From NCBI GenBank assembly GCA_023055355.1, contig JALJCS010000012.1, forward strand, positions 9,336,501 to 9,400,500: a stretch of DNA of 64,000 nucleotides, read 5' to 3'. The translations under genes were made by a program, and so were the position numbers. The DNA comes from Agelaius tricolor. Taxonomy: Eukaryota > Chordata > Aves > Passeriformes > Icteridae. The notes under the pieces were generated by a model that was not told where the DNA came from, ran no database searches, and saw nothing but the letters and a program-made list of their open reading frames with translations. This document shows positions 15,801-26,200 of the stretch, one piece after another; the stretch's first letter is position 1, and every line of letters begins with the position of its first letter.

Positions 15801-18800
15801 AGTAAGGAGCTTGACCCAAACCTTTGAAATCTGTTCTGTGCTGTTATAATTTTGAAACATCAATTATATATTTTAAAATATTCTTAAATTCCACTGTACT
15901 TGTGCATGAGGATCCAGTGGTCACTCTTAAAATGTTTCCTCCTGAAGGAATGGTTTCTGCATCCAAGGAAAGTGTCTCCCATGTGCTGAGCAATAAAGGA
16001 GGGGGCCATGCATCTGTCATTGTCATTGGAGGAGCAGAGGAGTCTCTGAATGCACATCCTGGAAGTCTCACCTTGAACATCCTCAAGAGGAAGGGCTTTA
16101 TTAAAATGGCCCTGAAACATGGGTAGGTCTTCCATGAAGCATGCTTTGAATGTAGGTTGATTCTTGAATATAGTTCATATTATATAAAATTAGAGAATTT
16201 GAAAGAGTTTAAGTGTCTAAGAACATGCAGATATCTGGCACAGGAGCCAATCTGTCCACCTAGTTCCACTCTAGGAGTGTTGAAAATTCCCTTTCTCTTT
16301 CATAATTTGCAACAGTAGGTTGTTGTTAGCATATCTTGTTTTATTTCAGTTGTTTCTTGTACTAGCAAAGAGTAAGAATTATGAAACAATATTAGTAAAT
16401 CTTGACTGGTTTTCTGAGTAGGGCCAACATTCTGCTTTCTCTTCTGTAAATTAAAGATACATTAAGGTAGAATTTTCTTATCATTTTAAGCAAACAAACA
16501 AACAAATTGGATAGCCAGGCTCTGTTTCATTAAATCACTGAGAATTATGATCTAGGAAGATTTGTTTTCTGAAGACTTTTGAAGATTGCCATTTGCAAAA
16601 GTAAATTCCTGGGAATTTTTGGTGAAAATCTCAAGAAAAACTGGATAACTTTTTACTATGAAGCAGCCATCAGTGTGTTACTAAACAGAGATGGTATCAA
16701 TGTCTTTTGAGTGATTTACACAGTCTAAGTTACTGTGTTTGTTCTGGACTGGTCTAGATGGTTTGTATATTAGAAATATTGAAACCAATGCTCTGTTCCA
16801 GCTACACTTTCTGAACAGCTCCCAGGATTAAACATTGACATGTGAAGCAATGAGAAAAAATACTAGTCTTGAGAAATCTGTAAGAGCTTTTTAAGCTATT
16901 AACTGGAGAAAAGGTGGTCTCTGAGAAGAGGGGCTCTCTGCTTTTACACAGAGTGCAAAAAACTAGAAACTGTTCTGTGCCAAAATTCCAAGGGTGTTTC
17001 TTACACATATCACTAGGATTCTCATAAAGAATTTTTTGTGCCAACAGAATGTAACATTCTAGTCTAATTTGTACCCAGAAAAAATACTTGTTTATTTGAA
17101 TTAAGAGTTTACTGACTAAATGAGTCCTTAGTCCAACTGTTGATTAATTCAGTGGGATCCTCAACACTCACTAGCTTTTATTTGTTTTAACCATAAAGAT
17201 TAGAAGAATATTTAGATACTTTTTTTTTTTTATTAGTATGTTGGTAGATGTCTGGTCTGTCATATCACAAAGGTTGGTGGTGGTTATCTCTCATCTAAAT
17301 TCATTTGGATTGAGAAATCAGATACACCTGTGCCTCTCAAGACATTGATTTCAAAAGTATCTCCAACACATAACAGCAAGAGTGGGACACTTACAAAACA
17401 CAGGAATGGCCCCTTAACCCCTTCACTTACTTAGATTCCAGTGATGGTCCTCATCTTTCTGAAAGGGTCATGGCTGCCTAGAGCCCTCCTCTGGGTGGCA
17501 GTGCCTGTCCCTGCCCCAGTGGCTAAGGGCTACAACTCACATGGTCATGTAAGCAGCAGGCTCCAAGTCATTCCTACAAACACCAGCACAAACACCTGCT
17601 TCTGTGGGAAGCACAGGAATTCTGACTTCTCATCTGTCCAGCAGGGCTGGGGGACCGTGCAAGTCCAACAGAGGTCTTGCCCAAAGACTTGGCATCCAGT
17701 AATTGCTTCTGCTTTTGAAGTCTTGTTTTTAACAATTAACAAAATGGCAAGAAAATTTCCAACTCAACTGGAAATGAAAGGGCCAGGTAGATGAGAAGCC
17801 CCATCTGCCACCAGTGCCTGCACACATTCCTGATGCTCATGATCTGCAGCAGCAAATACCAGCTCAGGAAGGAAGGGGCAGTGTGGAGGCTTGTGCTCCC
17901 TGGTCCTGACTCCTGTGTTCTTCAGCTAGGAGCTTGTCAAACATGGCCTGAATATGTCAGCAAATGTCCTCTGCACTTTTGCAAAAGATATTTTGGTCCA
18001 AGGTAGAACAAATATCTGATACAAAGTGAAGAAATCCTAAAGACACAAAACAAATGATGAATCAGATAACTTATCTTTAATTTCACAATCATAAGTTACT
18101 TATTTCTCTGTCTCAGCCTCCTACATAGCATCTTGCAAAAGTCTTCACTAGATTAAAGCAAATCCCACAGTGTCAGGGCACCACAGCTATTGCACCACAA
18201 GATGTTCCTGTTTGTCTTAGTGTTGTAGTAAAAAGTTGAGTGTTTACACAGCCACAGTAAGTACCAGGCTTTATGATATTTCTTTTACAGGTGGCAGGGT
18301 GATAAATCCACTGGAGGAAGAAACTTTGAGCAGACACTAGTCAGAACAGTATGTGGGAATGATAGTCTGTGTGAGTCCTCAGGCTAAAGAAGCTGTTGAA
18401 GCAGTTGTTTTTTACTGTACAGGTGGATATTGACAGAACTCAGTGCTTCCAGCCAGGTCTGTCCTCAGTGCGTCCTCCTCAGGCATTCACAGCTCTGCAG
18501 ATACTCATTCTGACAATGTTCTAGCAATACTGCTATTTTACAGTAAGGTTTTTCTCAAAGGTGGTGGGGGCAGAATAGAGCTAAGATACAGAAACTAAGA
18601 TTTAAGTAAAGAAAATATTCCTGAATCCTTCAGAGACTGCTTAGGATTGCCCTGCTTTTTTTTTTTTTTCTTTCTCTAAAATCTGCAGAATAGTTAATGA
18701 AATGAAGCATTAATCAAAAACCATACTGCAGCCAAGGTTTTAAATACAATGCTGGGTTTACCTGCACTGATTTATCCACTCAGGCTGTTTGTCCAGGAGC

Positions 18801-21800
18801 TAGTCAGTGCCTTTCCTCCCAGGCCAATTCATGAGCTGAATGAGAATTCATTAGGCTGTGCAAGAGCCAAAGTGGGTTCACGTAATTTCTGTGGGCAAGA
18901 TGTGACCTCTGGTAATAATGGATTACAGCTTCTGTTTTCTAAGAAGTCCGAGGAAGCAGGGTTTGGCTGGGAATTGGACACAGAGAAGGAATTTGGCATT
19001 GCACTCGTGTCTGTGAGGGTGTCTGGTTTTTATCAAGGTTTTTGTGCTGAAATCAAGGGCACGCATTACTCCGGTCAAAAGACAAGGGAAAGCCAAGATC
19101 TGGTTTTGATGCCACCCAGCTGGGAGCATTATAAAGTTAGCAATGAGTCTCCTTTGCTTGCCAAGGGAAAAAATGTAGTGGAACAAGGGTGGACGTGCTG
19201 AAATAGTGGTGGATAAAGACATACTTTTGATATATGCAATAACTCATTTTCATAATTCCAAACAGTCACAAATTGCAATAGGTACCAACCAACTAAATAC
19301 TGCCAAAAGCAAGTTGCTAGTTGTGTGCCAATCACTTTTTTTTTTAAACACCAAGGCATCCAAAAAGCTGCTGCACATGAGAAGAGTTGAATGCCTGTTG
19401 CTGATGAAATCCAAAGCTGCTGAAACTCTCTGTGCTGGTTATTGTGAAACTGTTTCCATGCTGCTGATGTGAACTGCAGTGCAAGTGCAGGCTGATGTGG
19501 AATTCTCAGTGTCCTCTTTGTTTTACAGGGCTCATCTGGTCCCAGTGTTTTCCTTTGGTGAAAATGAACTATTCAAGCAAGTTGCAAACCCCAAAGGTTC
19601 ATGGCTTAGGAATGTACAGGAGAAGTTGCAAAAGATAATGGGCTTTGCTTTGCCACTATTTCATGCTAGAGGAGTATTCCAATACAGTTTTGGCTTCATA
19701 CCTTACAGGCAACCTATTCACACTGTTGGTAAGTTCCCTGCACCTTTTCTAATGTGTTTGCAAATGTTTAAAAATTCATCAATGTGCTGCTAATATCTGT
19801 AAATTTATAAATCTGTTCTAACAGAGTTAATTAGTGTGCATCTAAAACCAGTATGTGAGCTTTACTGTCCTTCCCAGTTAAAGGGGACAGTTCTTTTCTT
19901 CCTTTCCCTTTTCTGGCCAAATCTTACCCTTCATTCTCAGTTATCCATAGGCTCCTATCCTTGGCAATCCATAAAGAAATCCAAGAGTTGTCCAGTTTAT
20001 GAGAGGGCTGCCACAGCTCTGCAGCTGTTGCTGTGGGTTCTGATGTTTTATGTGAAGCCCAGAAGTTCATTTCTTAAGCTCTGCAGAGAAGTACCAGTTG
20101 GATGTTGCAGCTGAGGTACAGCAGAGCTCTGGATCAGGGCTGCTGGAAGGAGCTTGTGTGGTGCTCATCAGGCCAGAGGGGGAGATGCAGGAGGAAGGGA
20201 GTGGTGCCACAGCCCTTGGGCAGGCTGCCACTTAGGTGGCTTTGCAGGTCTTTAGGGTGTTTCCTTCCCTCTTGGCTTTTTCCCTTGGAAAGGGAAAAAT
20301 GTTTAATTGGGAGTGTGCATGCCACATCAACAGGCAGTTTGGGAGAGTGTTTTTCCCCAAAAGCTTTCATTACTGCTCATCTGCTCTCACTGAACATATG
20401 TTTCATGGTTTTACTAGTGCTATTGACAGCCACACCTTTACAAAATAGGTGATGCTGGGTCTCATGCAAAGGCAATAGTTGTCTCTCTGTAAATTTTTTG
20501 ATAAATAATTTTTAGCCAGATTTTGACCTGAGTGAACTAAAGAAAATTGAGCTTTTCTACAAAGGACTTTGAAGGTGGCCCTCCCTTTTTATGGAGTTGA
20601 TTTGATTATAGTATTAAACAAATAAAAATATTTAAGACAAAAACATAGCTCTTTTTATGTTAAATTTCAAGCAGATCTGTGTTTTATCACTTCATGCAGT
20701 TGAATATTTTGAAAATACTTAATTTTTAATGCCTGCATGGTTCACAGGCAGGCTAAAAATGCCACTTATTTTAAAGCCAAAAAGTTATCAAAGCTTTGGA
20801 ATGAGATGTATTGGATGAGATCTATAATCTGCTTTTTTATTTTTTTGGGCTGATGAAACCAGGGCTGTTCTGAAGCTTAAAATGTCTTATTTTATGAGGC
20901 ATTTCTTCATCATGACAAAAGCACAGGAGTGCTACAAATCAGCAAGACCAGAGTCTTGCAACAGAACTTGTAAGATCTCACAAGGTCCTTTGCCTTTTGT
21001 GTGTCTTCCCCCGTGTTTGAGAATCATCACAATGTCCTTGTGTCCTTGGAAGTGTGTGGGGTGTTCTTGGCTTCAACATGGCTTTGAAAACATTGCCTCA
21101 GCTCCTGAGAGCTGCAGTGAGCTCACCTGGGGTGATGAGCTGTGCTGCCAACGTGGCCAGGTATGGGTGATTCCAGTCCTGGGTCACAAGCCATGGATCC
21201 AAGAGCCATTCAGCCAAGCCAAGATCTGTGAATTTGAGTGTTTTGGGCTTGATGAGTGCTTTTGGTTTTCCTTTATTTTTTTAAATTTTATTACTGCTTT
21301 ACAGAAATAGAAACAACTCTAAAATATCAAATTAAGCAAGTTCCTTAAAGCACATAATATTAGAGAGATGAATGTAATTTTCCATCCCACAAAAAATCTT
21401 CATTCTTGGGAGAAGAGACTGTTGCAGAAGGGTTTGGGGGCTGTTTGCTGTTTCCTGTCCTGCCTCTGGAAATCCTGTATTGTATGTATATTGATTTCAC
21501 ACCCCTCTAAGGTATTGCTCAATCCAGGCATGGGTTCCCACCCCAGCTGTGTAAAGTCTGAGTTTCAGCACCACACAGGCCTGAGAGCTGGTGCAGCTGG
21601 AGCTGCAGCAGGAAAATGCAGGCTCAGCTCTTTGTGGTTCTGGTTAGGCTTCCCTTTAGTCATCACCATCCAATCTGAAGTGGCAACATCTCTTAACAGG
21701 AATTTTCAGGTGCCTTTGGAAAAGTCCAAAGAGTGCTTTTAGCTCTCTGTTTCTCTAGGCTTCCTCTGTAATCCCAGTTGGGTCTGTTAATGTGTTGGTG

Positions 21801-22758
21801 CTTCCAATGCAAGAATAGCTGTCAAAATCTAATGACTGAACAACACAGGAGAGACTGAGATCATGGGAAGGTTCTCTTAGCAATCCACTTTTTAGCCATA
21901 GCCTTTTGTGGAAGACACGGCTGCCCTCTGGATTTCCATGGAGTCACCTCCCATGGAGCAGGTAGCAGGCTTTGCACAGTGCCTGGAGAACATTTTGTTT
22001 CCAGTGACATTTGTGGGCAATGGATGGTTCAGAGACACCTCACAGGTTTAGGGAATTTACATGCTACCCATCCCTAGGCTGAGGTCACATTTCTGGTGCA
22101 GTGATATCCATTTTGAATAAATTGGAAGATAAATATTTCCTTCAGTCCTGTCCATGTGACAGTGTGGTTGAGGGCACCACTGTCCTTTAAGCACACCTCA
22201 CACTGAATGGTTTTACTATTCACATCAGAAGACAGTGAGAAAGTACATTTTTTAAATACTGTGTTGAACTTGTAGACAGCACATAACCCAGAGGATTGTA
22301 CCTTGAAGTGTAAACTGCTCCTTCAAGTTAGAGTTTATCACTCTTCTCATTTGCTCGTCTGCTGCCAAACTGAAATATTGGGGGGTGGGGGTGTTAATTA
22401 ATTTTATCTGAACTTCAGCAAAAGTCAGTGAAAAACCAGACCCAGGGCTCAGGCTTGTGAAAGGCAGGATCAGGCCCCAGGGTAAGAAAATTGTGCTGTG
22501 ATTCTGCAATCTGGATGGGATTACAGAATCTTAATCCCTTACTTCTTACTTCTGCTTAAAAAGAGATGCCAGTGAAGCTAATGCTGTTGTGTTTGATTTA
22601 CAGTGGGAAGCCCCATCCCTGTAAAACAGAACTTGAACCCCACCACTGAAGAAATTGATCAGCTACATGCATTGTATCTGCAGAAACTGAAGAAATTATT
22701 TGAAGAACACAAAAGCAATTATGGCATCCCTGCACATAAATCTCTCATCTTCGAGTAG
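3738..22758 (+). CDS. MOGAT1: MOGAT1, 2-acylglycerol O-acyltransferase 1 (complete)
   Basis: Six coding exons (3738-3831, 12591-12769, 13165-13366, 15948-16122, 19529-19728, 22604-22758) join to 1,005 bases encoding 334 residues and a stop; human MOGAT1 is about 335. The enzyme transfers a fatty acyl group from acyl-CoA to monoacylglycerol, making diacylglycerol at the ER. It starts [24 protein letters not shown] and has a hydrophobic N-terminal region (about residues 18-60), YFP at 87-89, the catalytic HPHG at 109-112, GGAEESL near 186-192, and the family signature from RKGF (206) to VFSFGE (228). MOGAT2 is the main alternative; the N-terminus, GVFQY-to-C-terminus sequence and location next to FARSB favour MOGAT1. 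Every splice site is canonical and no stop or frameshift occurs. Confidence 0.97.
4976..4991. repeat. T homopolymer in MOGAT1 intron 1
   Basis: Sixteen consecutive T. It may be a simple tract or the reversed poly(A) end of an old retrotransposed copy; no target-site duplication was evident. Confidence 0.8.
10381..10464. repeat. Local duplication with inverted repeat
   Basis: AAAAAGCCATGTGATT occurs twice, at 10381-10396 and starting near 10406. The following bases (CTGTGTTAA and CGGTGTCAA) are also related, so this is a tandem duplication of about 25-29 bp. It runs into a perfect hairpin: AAGTCAAAA (10433-10441), a 7-base loop, TTTTGACTT (10449-10457). The 3' arm continues AACACAG, which pairs with CTGTGTT in the first duplicate. 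Confidence 0.75.
12588..12593 (+). promoter_or_regulatory. MOGAT1: Tandem splice acceptor (TAGCAG) at MOGAT1 exon 2
   Basis: Two AG acceptors three bases apart (NAGNAG type). Use of the first gives Ala-Glu at residues 32-33; use of the second gives a single Glu and a protein one residue shorter. Both keep the reading frame. Confidence 0.7.
12591..12769 (+). CDS. MOGAT1: MOGAT1 coding exon 2
   Basis: Encodes residues 32-91: a hydrophobic membrane stretch, [17 protein letters not shown], and EYFPIH with the conserved YFP (87-89). The acceptor is CTCTTGTAG; this choice keeps the protein aligned with mammalian MOGAT1 without a gap. The adjacent CAG at 12591-12593 is an alternative acceptor that would remove one residue. 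The donor is GTGAGT and the exon ends on a codon boundary. Confidence 0.95.
12770..13164 (+). other. MOGAT1: MOGAT1 intron 2
   Basis: A short 395-base intron from GTGAGT to a T-rich tract ending TTTTTCAG. Nothing else is seen in it. Confidence 0.93.
13165..13366 (+). CDS. MOGAT1: MOGAT1 coding exon 3 (catalytic HPHG)
   Basis: Encodes residues 92-158 plus one base. It carries [19 protein letters not shown] with the acyltransferase HPHG at 109-112, then FREYIMSA at the end. The donor used is GTAGGT at 13367; a second GT four bases on (GTAAAA) would shift the frame and is not supported. Confidence 0.96.
13367..15947 (+). other. MOGAT1: MOGAT1 intron 3
   Basis: A 2.58-kb intron ending in the weak acceptor CCTCCTGAAG, with a poor pyrimidine tract. 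No gene or clear mobile element was seen. Confidence 0.9.
15948..16122 (+). CDS. MOGAT1: MOGAT1 coding exon 4
   Basis: Encodes residues 159-216 and two bases of codon 217. It contains [34 protein letters not shown], and the start of the family signature, [12 protein letters not shown]. The open frame continues upstream of 15948 by chance, but those residues do not match the family and the phase requires the acceptor at 15946-15947. The donor is GTAGGT. Confidence 0.95.
16123..19528 (+). other. MOGAT1: MOGAT1 intron 4
   Basis: A 3.4-kb intron with an AAAC tetranucleotide tract (16491-16506), T runs at 17220-17231 and 18656-18669, and an unexplained 150-codon ORF at 18749-19201. It ends with a good acceptor, TTTGTTTTACAG. 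Confidence 0.9.
16491..16506. repeat. Short (CAAA)n microsatellite
   Basis: Four copies of CAAA in MOGAT1 intron 4. A minor simple repeat. Confidence 0.8.
19529..19728 (+). CDS. MOGAT1: MOGAT1 coding exon 5
   Basis: Completes codon 217 and encodes residues 218-283 plus one base. [17 protein letters not shown] finishes the family signature, followed by [20 protein letters not shown] and YRQPIHTV, all characteristic of the MOGAT/DGAT2 family. The donor is GTAAGT. Confidence 0.97.
19729..22603 (+). other. MOGAT1: MOGAT1 intron 5
   Basis: A 2.87-kb intron ending TTGATTTACAG. ORF-like stretches up to 142 codons (20882-21310) match nothing I recognise. No mobile element was identified with confidence. 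Confidence 0.9.
22604..22758 (+). CDS. MOGAT1: MOGAT1 coding exon 6 (C-terminus)
   Basis: Encodes residues 284-334 and the TAG stop at 22756-22758. It begins [19 protein letters not shown] and ends [13 protein letters not shown]. The glutamate- and lysine-rich [12 protein letters not shown] helix and the YGIP segment match the recalled MOGAT1 C-terminus. Confidence 0.96.
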
Positions 22759-23285
22759 CAAATTGCAATTTGTAATTCCAAATCTCATGCAAAGAAACAG
22801 TGTCTGCTCAAAGATGTCTTTCTTGCAATCCATATTTTGCAATCTGTAATTATCCTTATGTAAGGAATACTTTTAAGAAGGGATTGTTCGAGGATTTAAT
22901 GATTTTTATCTTATTCTTGGGTCGTGTGGGGAGGGATCATTGGGATGTAAGCCTTGAAGCCAGTGCTGTTTTGAGTTGCCCTTTTAGGTTCATGTGTGCC
23001 AGAAATGTGAGTGAGAGATTCCACACAGATGTTCTTACCACAGCTTGAGGACAGGAAATTGCCCCAGCATGAGATCAGTAGCAGAAGCATAAATCAAAGA
23101 AGCCTTTGATTAGAGGTTGAGAGATTTACCAGCGTTTATCAAACATGACATCAGGTTCTTCTCTGAATGTCAGAAACCCCTGCTGCTCTTCCACAGGAAT
23201 GAAGGTGTATGTTTTCAGCAGATGGCTACTGTGAACCACTTACATGAGAATTTAAGAATAAATAAGAGTCTTCAGCTCTGAATTG
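22759..23285 (+). other. MOGAT1: MOGAT1 3' untranslated region (inferred)
   Basis: Follows the stop codon and reaches the first AATAAA at 23257-23262. The end at about 23285 assumes cleavage 10-30 bases after that signal. Confidence 0.6.
23257..23262 (+). terminator. MOGAT1: Candidate MOGAT1 polyadenylation signal AATAAA
   Basis: Canonical hexamer about 500 bases after the stop codon, followed by T/G-rich DNA (TGGTTTGTCC near 23300). An ATTAAA near 23540 is a weaker alternative. Confidence 0.6.
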
Positions 23286-26200
23286 AATATTGGCAAAAAT
23301 GGTTTGTCCAAGTCATGGAGCAGAGCAAACCTTCTGTCTGGAGAACAGTGTTGAGATTTTTCTGTCCATGTGTGTGCTGGGTGGTGGGAAGCACTGAATG
23401 ATGTGACTTTTCTGGACAATCTGTGCTTTGGAACATAAGTTTGGAAGATGAAGCAGCTTTGGTAGTTTCAGCCTCAGAAGAGGTGGCAGGCACAGGACAG
23501 CAGAAGGAGGGAATCATGTGAACTTTTCATCCTGTGCAAATTAAAAATAATCCTATGTCAAGCACTTGCACAGAAGGAAGTGCAGCCCAGTTTGTTCAGT
23601 CAGTTCTGAAATTTCACCAAGGAAAATGTACTTGATAATTCCTTTTTTTCCCCACTGACAGAAGTGGAGATGTGTTGAACTGGTGCTGCAGGGTGACACA
23701 GCTGCAGTGCCAAGGCAGTGTGAGCATAGCTCTAGGGTGCAGCAGGTTAAGAGGGTGCATTGTATATAAACCAGGTGCCTGAATTTGAGAAAAGGTTTAT
23801 CATAAATGTGGAGATCCACCTCAGAAAAGAAAAGAAAAAGAATCTTAACCAAACTCTTTTTCAGTGAAAATGCCTGGGTGTTGGAGATTATTGTGTATGG
23901 AAAGAATTTTAATATATTACTGAATTTTTATGAGATAAATTGTTGTATTTGCACATACTTTCTGACTGCCTGCAGACTTTGTAGTCTGATGTTAGTGAAG
24001 AGTTTGCTCTGCTTTTAGTAGTTTTGGTGCCTGAATATTCCATCAGTGAGGTGCTCTGACAGGTCAGGCATGGGCTTGTCAGGCAGCCTGGGCATCTGCA
24101 GTTGGCTCAGCTGGGCATGGAGGTGGCTCCAGGAATAGCAGTACTGGACACATTGTGTATTGCATGGGCTGGAGGCTCTTGGGAGAAACACACCTGGGGC
24201 TTTGAGAACAAGGTGGAACTCTGGAAAGTAAGTTACAGAGAAATTCTGGAAATCCTTAGAAAGAGGAAGGTGTTTATAGAAAAGAGTGGAAATGACTTCT
24301 GTGGATTGAACTCTGACTGAACCAACGCCCAAAGCCAGACAAGTATTTGCCAGATAGAGAGCTGCTTGTGCTCCAAAAAACCCTCCAGCAACAAGTTGGT
24401 TTCCTTAAGAGGGCTCTTCCTTCTTGTCATCCTATTGTCATCCGGATGTAAACAACACTGAGTCCTGCTCTCATTTTCTCTACAATGACACAAACAGTCT
24501 GGCAACCAGGGCTGGAATTTGCAGTGCCTGAAGAAGCCCCTCTTCCCTGACAGACTGCTGTCAATGTGCCCACAATTCACCTCTTCCTGAGCTTTTCTTG
24601 CTGCCATGTGTGCTTGCCCTCCCTTCCCATGCCTTTGCTGATCACTGATGATCACTGTGCAGGCATCTTGCTTCCTCACTTTCTGCCCACCTTTCCCTGG
24701 GTTGAGATCTCTGGTCTCTATGGATGGAAAATACTGAGTGGTGGCTTATCATTCAGCAAAAATGGGGTTTAGGAGCAGGGTTTGAGAAGAGGAAGCACTG
24801 TGCCTGTGCATGTTTGACACCAGCTTAAGATCAGGACCGTTTCAGCTCTGGAAGGGCATGTTTCTAGGGAGGTCAGACGTGGCAGGTTTGTTACCTGGGA
24901 AGAGGTCTCAGGGTCCTGAGGATTGTACCAACTGATGATCCCTGAGCAGTTGCTCTGTCTTAGCCAGCTATGTGAAATTTCCTTTGGATGTGACTCTTTA
25001 TTGCTTGCCCTGATGAGTAGTGAGGATAATTCAAGAGAGAAGGATTTGGAGTCTGTCAGATTGTGCTCTCCTAGATTACCTGCTCTAATGAGATATTTCC
25101 TCTCATTCTCAGTCTGTTCTTTTTCCATTACCTTAATGATACAGAAGATCAGGCTGTAAATTTAAGAATATTAGCATTGGGTTGAGGATGGAAAGTAACA
25201 ATGTTTTTTTGTAGATTAAATTAATCAAAACTTCTAGGGAATATGTGGATACTGATTTTGGGACAATATCTGGTCCAAAGGGTACCCTATAAACAGGTTT
25301 TCTTCTGAATCCCATAAGGAAATTATCTGTGGGCTCTCTCTACCATCCATAACTGGCTCAGGTAGAACAAGTAGGGACTGTGTTGCTATGGCTACTGATA
25401 CTGTCATTGCTTTGTAACAATGGAGATGGTAAAAAACCCAAAACCAAAAACCCAACAAAAAATAACAAACCAACAAAATCTCCAAACAACTCAAATATTT
25501 ATTGTTGCTCAGTTATCACTGCATATTGCTTATGATGGTCCTTCCAAACTACCTTTTATTAACCAATTGTCTAGTGTACTCAGGGCTATTTTAAAATAGA
25601 ACTTCTGTCTCTAAATGTGATAGACATGGTGTCATCTGAAATATTTACCTCTGTGTTAGTGTGGATGTGTAAAGCAGCCCTGCAACCCTGAGCCTAAAGG
25701 CCAGAGCCCTGGCAGCCACAGACCCATTTTGGCTACCACAGGCACCAATGCCAGCCCTGCTGCAGGCAGAGGAAGCTGCCCACGTTTACTGCAGCAAGAG
25801 GCTCCAGTTGCAGCTCATGCTGGACACAGCAAGAGCAAGGAGCTGGTAGGAATGGTGACACCCTGCCCCAGCTGCACCTGGAAGAGCTAGGCAGCACTCA
25901 CATTTCTGGTGGGATGCCACTCTGCCTGGGGCCTGCTTCCTGGGGTGTTTCTCTTTGTGCCCTTCAATGCCACAGGTAAAGCCAGCCATCCATCAATAGG
26001 AGAAGCTCTGCCTCTAAACCTGCAAACACTGCCTGCCTGCCACGCTCAGAATGAAGTTTCTGCCTGTTCCCCGTGTGTGAACACCTCTGTGCCAAATTCT
26101 GTTGACAGAAAGTCAACCCTCAAGTATTTTAACTCTGTGAACTACACATCGTAATTTACACTTTGTAACTTTTTATGGTACCTGTAAAATATGAATGTCA

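Noticed and set aside
15824..15947. Open frame extending upstream of MOGAT1 exon 4
   Set aside because: The residues before 15948 do not match the family, and joining to exon 3 in phase requires the acceptor at 15946-15947.
24233..24679. 148-codon minus-strand ORF downstream of MOGAT1
   Set aside because: No recognisable domain; a plus-strand frame overlaps it and no promoter-like sequence adjoins it. Best explained by chance.
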